Shown: positions 58,775 through 64,000 of the stretch, piece by piece
Layout: each line of letters starts with the position of its first letter
How positions within the stretch are numbered: the first letter of the stretch is position 1
Source: Acrasis kona
Taxonomy: Eukaryota; Heterolobosea; Eutetramitea; Acrasida; Acrasidae
DNA length: 64,000 nucleotides
Direction of reading: 5' to 3'
Assembly: GCA_026419775.2 (NCBI GenBank)
Contig: JAOPGA020001603.1
Location: forward strand, 62,001-126,000
Made by a program: the position numbers and the translations under genes
Notes under the pieces: model-generated
Told to the model about the DNA's origin: nothing
Database searches by the model: none
The model's input: only the letters and a program-made list of their open reading frames with translations

Positions 58775-59936
58775 TCAATTTTGAAAAGCTGGCAGGCTGT
58801 GCATCACTTTAAAGTATAGCGGAGGAATGAGTGCCATCAAAAATAGGGTTGCATAGCCGCAAGGTAGCGTGGGTGTGCCTTCGGGACCTGGTTCAAGTTT
58901 ATTATACGGTTTTAACGGATGTGCATGATGGTCGGAGTGGAGCAGAATGTTTACATATAAAAAGCAACTCACGGTGTAAGGTGCATCCCAGCTGTGCTTC
59001 TCTGTGACTGGTTCGTACTCTCCGTTTGGTAAAATTTTCCTCATCATCCCATAATGTTCGCAGTAGTTAACACTTTCTGCGAAAAATATTGATGTTATGG
59101 ACTGAGCCACAAAAGTCAGGCACACATGAAGACCAAAAATGTACCAAAGTACTAATGGCAATACAATGTCACCAAGTACAATACCCTGTAGTACTTGATG
59201 ATGGACAGCATACTGCCTTAAAGACAAGGTCTTTGTGCCAAACTTTTGTGTGAGGCGGTTGGTCTCAATGTGACAAGCATCAATTAAAGAACCCGCAACA
59301 CTTCTAAAAACAAACGTGTAAATCCACTCGCCCTTACGAGCAGTGGCGGGATCTTTGTGGGTGGCGACATTTTTATGATGGCCATAAACATGTTCGGTTG
59401 CAAAGTGGGAGTACATTGTTAATGAGAATAAAAATTTTCCCAACATTCTATCAACAGTATTAAGTCTGTGTATAAGTTCGTGTCCAACCGCTTGTGCAGG
59501 TGCCGTTGAAACAATACTCAGACTTAAAATCTGTAGCACAAACACATAATAACGTCTCTTCTGGAGCAGTTCCTGTGATTTGTACACTGAATATAATAAA
59601 GTTAAAGTATGTATGAATACATACACGTATAGTGATGCTCTATAATAGGGATCACCGTGTGATTGTGTAATACTGTGCTTGACAGTCTTGTTGTTGTCGT
59701 TCTTCTTCTTCTGGACTTGAGGTAAAAGTGCATCTGCAACAGGTGCAACAATAAAAGTAAATATGGGAACAAGAGCAAACGGGTACTGGTTCAAATAGAA
59801 CCAACCTGACAGGTGCAGCAACGGAACAAGACATGTCATGATCATGTAAGTGTACCATTGATTGTGAATCTATGATGTTACTAAAGCAATATTGTCGGTT
59901 AGAACTAACCTTCTCCGCTAATGTGTGCAGTATCAT
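58775..59936 (-). CDS. AlkB-type alkane/fatty-acid hydroxylase (integral membrane di-iron)
   Basis: Exons 59910-59936 and 58775-59869, with a 40-bp intron (GTTAGT...CATAG) joining AEK to IHNQWYTYMIM; 373 residues. The four His boxes of alkane 1-monooxygenase are present: GHELIHR, EHVYGHHKNVATHKDP, SVNYCEHYG and LLHSDHHAHP. Five to six membrane segments surround them (LVPLLHLSGWFYL, FALVPIFTFIVAPVADALL). The family hydroxylates terminal methyl groups of alkanes or fatty acids with O2 and rubredoxin-type electron donors. AlkB is mainly bacterial, so an origin by gene transfer is plausible. The spliceosomal intron shows it is nuclear and not contamination. Confidence 0.88.
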
Positions 59937-60249
59937 TGTTTTTGTATAAAGTATACATCAATTTCTGCTTTGATTGGTCGATCCAAATATAAATAGCACC
60001 TAATCAATGTATTTTAGAGCCATCAAAATCAAACAAAAAACAGTTTAGGTGGTGCACAACATAAAAACTATTACCTTGTTCTTTTTTAATTCCCACTGGT
60101 TTTTATTTGAGTTGCTTTTTAAGTTTGTGTCCAACAGAATATGGTTACTGTATGACATTATTTTTGATTATACGACCAATGGTTTATCGTCCATATTTAC
60201 CAGTGGACCTGGACATTTGTTATTAAAATGAGTTGTTGCAGTGAACAAT
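59937..60249. other. Intergenic region
   Basis: Upstream region of the hydroxylase; no feature recognised. Confidence 0.4.
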
Positions 60250-60660
60250 AACACTGCCTAACATTATTTATTTGTACATAACCTCCGTTCGAATAACGTA
60301 TCTTACACCGTTATTTATTGCTTGTCCTGTATGCACAAATACCAACACCCGAACAACTTTTGGTGTTACTGTAATTGTTAATCCACCAGGCTCTTCGAAA
60401 CTAGTACCTCCTCCTTCAAAACCTTCACTTGGATAAGAGTAGATAAATAGTTCTTTCTAGTGTCCTCAACTTCATTACCTCTTCCTACATTCAATAAATT
60501 GGGTTTAAATCCACTACTCTCCACATTTAATATATTTGCAAAACATTATCAACAGTAAACGCGACAGGATTAACATACAGACCCAAACATTTCATCTACA
60601 TAATCGATTGAATACAAGTACCTCACGATCAACTCCCACAAGTATTACGGTATTACAACA
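60250..60660 (-). pseudogene. Decayed coding region of unknown family
   Basis: Several short stretches in different minus-strand frames have clear coding character (for example GGLTITVTPKVVRVLVFVH near the 3' end, then NGVRYVIRTEVMYK before a TAA). They appear in collinear order but are not continuous. I do not recognise the family and treat it as a fossil with several breaks. Confidence 0.4.
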
Positions 60661-60694
60661 AAAGAACATTTCGGACAAAAATTTTTTAATCACA

Positions 60695-61686
60695 TTACAC
60701 TAAGCTACCAACAGTCCACGCCTTTCTAGCACCTGACTTGATACGTAAAAGTATTGTTGTCGTCCATTCGTCGAATTCTTTGTAATTGTTGTTGTATGTC
60801 CTAACCGCATCCTCAAACTTTGGTATGCTTTGCTTTTCCATAGACTTAATAATTCCATTAATTAATTTTCCTTCAGCACTATCCTTTAAAGTATAATCCT
60901 TCTCAATGTATTCTTCGAACTTTTCGCGAACTGGCTCTGCATCAATCTCATTTCCAAGATAATCATCATCCTTTTCGTATTCTCCGTCAATGACAGGACA
61001 AGCTGACTGGAAATCTCTTTTTGTTTGTTTCGCAATATGGCAGAGAACGGCGGAAAGGAAAAGAGGTCTTGCTTTGACTCTTAACATTTTATCCTTAAGG
61101 AACCCATAGGCCATGATCTCAAAAATCTTTGCTGGGTCCTCATACTTTTCATCCAGTGAATCAAGTTGTGCAACTTTTTGTAAGCATCTTGGAACTCTGG
61201 CCATGTGGTTATCTGCTTCATAAAAATCGGCTGCCTTTCTATAATGTCTCACCGCGCTGAGCATATCAGATTCCTCTTCATAAACCTGTGCCATTTCTTC
61301 TTCCAACTCTGCCGCCCTGAAAAGTTTACCTGCATCAACATACATGTTTATCGCCTTGTCCAAACAAAATTGAGCATCGTCTGCATGTTCGCCACTCTTA
61401 GCAAAGTATGTTGCAGCCTCTGCATACGCAGCAGCAGCTTTTAACGGGTTCTTGAGTTTTTGATAGATCTGCACAGTGTCCCTTAGAGTCTTTGCAGCGG
61501 GTATCCCTGTTCATTAAATGGTGGTGAACATTGTACAAACTTACAATTGTTGGAGAGCTTGTACATTGCGATGGCCTTCTCGTACAGATCGAGACCATCC
61601 TGCCATTTATTTCCACTGAAATTAAATAGAGAATTCATCTTCTTGTCTGCCTGCGCCACATATCGGTCACCTTCTTCTTTTGACAT
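60695..61686 (-). CDS. SNAP-family vesicle-fusion adaptor, second copy (alpha/gamma-SNAP)
   Basis: Exons 61545-61686 and 60695-61506, with a 38-bp intron (GTAAGT...AACAG) giving KLSNNWIPAAKTLRDTVQIY at the junction; 317 residues. It starts MSKEEGDRYVAQADKKMNSL. TPR-like helices: KAAAAYAEAATYFAKSGEHA, YVDAGKLFRAAELEEEMAQV, HYRKAADFYEADNHMARVPR. The C-terminus EFDEWTTTILLRIKSG matches the NSF-contacting end. It disassembles SNARE complexes with NSF. The relatively few matches to the copy at 47055 suggest the two are old alpha- and gamma-type paralogues rather than a recent tandem duplication. Confidence 0.88.
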
Positions 61687-61743
61687 GTTTATAATTTGAC
61701 TTTGAAAGAAGACAAGAATGCATTTTTAGAACAAAATTTTATT

Positions 61744-62791
61744 TACAATAACATCACTCACTTGGTGTAGCCCAACTGCTCCAGTCTCCGCTACTACCTT
61801 TTTTAACGTCTGGATATGCTAAATCAGACAGTACCACTCCGACTGCCGCTCTTGAACTTAGTGCACATTCGACGCATGTTCCTCTATTGTTTTAAAAGAT
61901 GCACTCAGGATTGGATGTGGCCTTTTGGATGGCTACATCGATGGGCATCCCATTACTAACGTACAAATGGGCCATCTTTGCGACTCTCACGCTAATCTTT
62001 TTAAAGAAGGTAGGATCGCATGTTTGGAGAATGTCCTTGACTAGATTCTGATTCACTCCCTTTCTACGGAAGAACTTGGGCTCACAACCATCTCTAACAA
62101 CATAGTGGAAAACTAGAAGCATGAGGCGCCTGCAGAAGCCGACCAAGTTGAGTTTATGGGGTAGCCTGGTCTTGAGTAACTTGTGGGTGGAGTCTTGTTC
62201 AATGAAGGTTAAATGTTCTTGAATCACTTTGTGGAACAAGCATCTCTTGATGTCTCTGTATCTCCATGATTTGTTGGAGTCTGAAGAGAGGCCAATCTGG
62301 TATGCTAGAATGCGAATAGGTTGCAGCTGGTTAAAGTCAAAGGCGGTGTTGGGGTTCATGTTGATTCCATTTTCATCAATGCATGTCTCATTAGGAGAGG
62401 TTGGTGTTTCCCCGTCAGATGAAGCTTCTTGACTATTATCCTCAACGTCTGTGCTGGAGTCGTTTGAGTCCTGTATTGGTGAGGCAACCGGCTCAGGATG
62501 GACAACCGATACATGTTCTAGTACGGACAACCCACTGTCCCTTCTGTATACAATGTCTTGCTGTTGGTATACATCCTTTGAAAAGGTTTGGTTGACGATT
62601 GGAGTGCGTACAGGAATCATAGATTGAACATCATGGCTTGTATATTGTAGCGCTCTTGCAATTACTAGACTTAGTGGTGGAAGGATGTTATCATAGCCTC
62701 CTCCTTCATCTTTCTTGAATCTCTTATCGGCAGGCATTACTTGCTCAAAATCATTGAATGACTGGTAGTAACTTCTTTTGACGTTCATCAT
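61744..62791 (-). CDS. Unknown nuclear-type protein with possible stop-codon extension
   Basis: The start is the ATG at 62791 (MMNVKRSYYQSFNDFEQVMP); 299 residues to TAA at 61892-61894. Residues 100-145 are acidic and disordered. The C-terminal 150 residues are helical and basic (RILAYQIGLSSDSNKSWRYR, HKLNLVGFCRRLMLLVFHYV, KKISVRVAKMAHLYVSNGMP). After the TAA the same frame continues for 45 codons, with coding character (GTCVECALSSRAAVGVVLSD), to a TGA at about 61759, and AATAAA follows 10-15 bases later. Readthrough, a mini-intron or an old longer protein are possible. Family not recognised. Confidence 0.6.
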
Positions 62792-62812
62792 TCTAATCTC
62801 CAGTGGGTACAC

Positions 62813-63688
62813 GTGTTACGTTTTTTTATAAAAATCCGATTTGTTTCGGGGGCAGTATCTTTAAATAGTATGTGCGGGTTATAAGCTATATCCCCATGTC
62901 CCTAAAAGGAGTGCATAATTAAGCAATTGCCAAAATTCCAAATCTTAATTCACCGCTGATAAAAATACTTATGGAAAATAGGTATTTAGTCGAAACTGAT
63001 CTTGTAAAATCAATATTAGGGCAACAAATATGCGGCTGACAGCGCACCATACTGCTATAATTGTATTGCTCCGCAACTTTATGGCATTGCATAAATTATG
63101 CTTTATTGAGTACCCACTCCGAAATCCGGCTAGAAATAGATTGGCTACCGACCATTCTTTCGGAATACTATCCTTTAAGGTAATCGGATTGCGACCGGAG
63201 CAAATTGAATAAACTACAGAATAACCAGTCAAAACCGCCTCATGTCACTGTTATAATCAAGTCGATAACTAGTTCGTTATCCCACCAAATAGGAATGACT
63301 TGCAATGACTCTTAACTGAACAATTTGTCAATCAATAATGAGCTCTAACTTAACAATGAGCAATGCATGTGCGTGTGTAAATGTTCACTAAAATAGTCAC
63401 AAGGTCCGGTTAGGCTAATAAATTGAATATTTGATTTTATTTTTAGTCCTCACTAAATTTCGTGAAATGACGAATGGGTAATTACTAATTTCACAACAAA
63501 TTTACGACGGAGAGTCCACTGCGATATTGACTGATTTGCACATTACAATAACCGACAGTTTTTCATTACACCAAACATAGAGCAGCGAGTGCGCAGTACT
63601 ACTAACGGTAAGGCTTAGTGCAAGAAATCGGCAGGAACTTGATTTCTGAGAGTACTGGACTTGATGGACACGAATTTTTAGTGTATAA
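62813..63688. other. Gene-poor region
   Basis: About 880 bp. Short frames on both strands (63030-63212 plus; 62969-63232 minus) lack coding character. No RNA gene, repeat array or element was found. Confidence 0.4.
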
Positions 63689-63922
63689 CGTGTTGTTGTT
63701 TATGACCTTGAATTCGAACATTTGAATTTGTATTCGGTCATTAGAAGTATTGCTGATGGTAGGCATGTTCTTCTTGGTACATCAACATGATATAGTCCAG
63801 GAAGCAATATATGTGGAGATGGGAAGAATTTTGATGTGTGGACCGCTTGCAGTAAGGGTGGCGAAAAAAACATTACGGACTGGCCTCCAAAGAACTTCAA
63901 AGAAAGAGTGCATAGTGCTTAA
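63689..63922 (+). other. Coding trace with one in-frame TGA
   Basis: One plus-strand frame reads VYDLEFEHLNLYSVIRSIAD, then GRHVLLGTST, a TGA at 63788, then YSPGSNICGDGKNFDVWTAC, SKGGEKNITDWPPKNFKERV, and TAA at 63920. Both halves look coding and lie in the same frame, but there is no ATG. It could be a terminal exon with an acceptor after the TGA (ATATAG at about 63795), a pseudogene, or a recoded stop. Family not recognised. Confidence 0.35.
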
Positions 63923-64000
63923 TCGATTGCAACATCGATGACAATGCTTGAACAATGCAAGAACTGTTCTGTGATGGTTTGTATCTTAATAAATGTAGTA

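Noticed and set aside
1-64000. Non-standard genetic code to explain in-frame stops
   Set aside because: TAA, TAG and TGA all end clear genes, and in-frame stops of each kind are isolated, so no reassignment is supported.
1-64000. CRISPR arrays, operons, prokaryotic signals
   Set aside because: The gene structure is eukaryotic with spliceosomal introns; no regularly spaced repeat array is present.

Overview
The window is nuclear DNA from a compact, AT-rich eukaryote, most likely a free-living amoeboid protist. My best guess is Heterolobosea (Acrasis/Naegleria-like), inferred from gene content and not proven. The evidence is very short spliceosomal GT-AG introns (15 reconstructed here, all 36-44 bp), closely packed genes on both strands, a 7TM receptor with an RGS tail, RhoGEF, ESCRT, SNAP and BORC trafficking genes, respiratory complex I 24 kDa, a P450 and an AlkB-like hydroxylase. 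All three stop codons end genes, so the code is standard. Several stop codons lie inside or right beside an AATAAA polyadenylation signal, which implies very short 3' UTRs.

Layout. 0-21 kb: a secreted C-type-lectin protein running off the left edge; gene fragments; a receptor-RGS protein; a broken zinc-finger gene; a JmjN-JmjC demethylase with a frame break; a two-PH-domain protein; triosephosphate isomerase; a small PH protein; a degraded-looking intergenic stretch; a low-complexity repeat protein; a membrane-anchored copper amine oxidase homologue that has lost its cofactor and most copper-site residues; a PfkB sugar kinase; a BORCS5-like lysosome-positioning subunit; an ICME-like esterase; and a 4TM protein. 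21.3-34.3 kb is a mobile-element island: a young Ty3/Gypsy-type LTR retrotransposon with identical 137-bp LTRs, a Tnp2-type DNA transposon with a divergent companion gene, and a Tc1/mariner-like element with TIRs and a TA target duplication. All ambiguous N bases noticed lie in this island. 34.3-40.6 kb is sparse: HSP20, a 4TM protein, a disordered protein and a small secreted protein. 40.6-63 kb is gene-rich: a cell-surface serine protease, F-box, RhoGEF, CHMP1, OsmC-like, two SNAP paralogues, P450, GST, PNPOx-like, RGS, a three-exon peroxiredoxin-like gene, a CCDC15-like coiled-coil protein, NDUFV2, AlkB and an unknown protein with a possible stop-codon extension. The right end holds only coding traces.

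Four tRNA genes (Val, Pro, Asn, Ala) lie at 45.6-50.5 kb. Three of them carry extra 12-14 nt blocks in the D-loop while keeping a canonical cloverleaf elsewhere. I regard this as the most unusual signal in the window, followed by the inactive-looking amine oxidase.

Many genes belong to signalling and membrane traffic (RGS, RhoGEF, PH, SNAP, CHMP1, BORCS5), as expected of a phagotrophic cell. There is no operon-like organisation beyond shared divergent promoters, the tightest being two start codons 15 bp apart at 18.34 kb.
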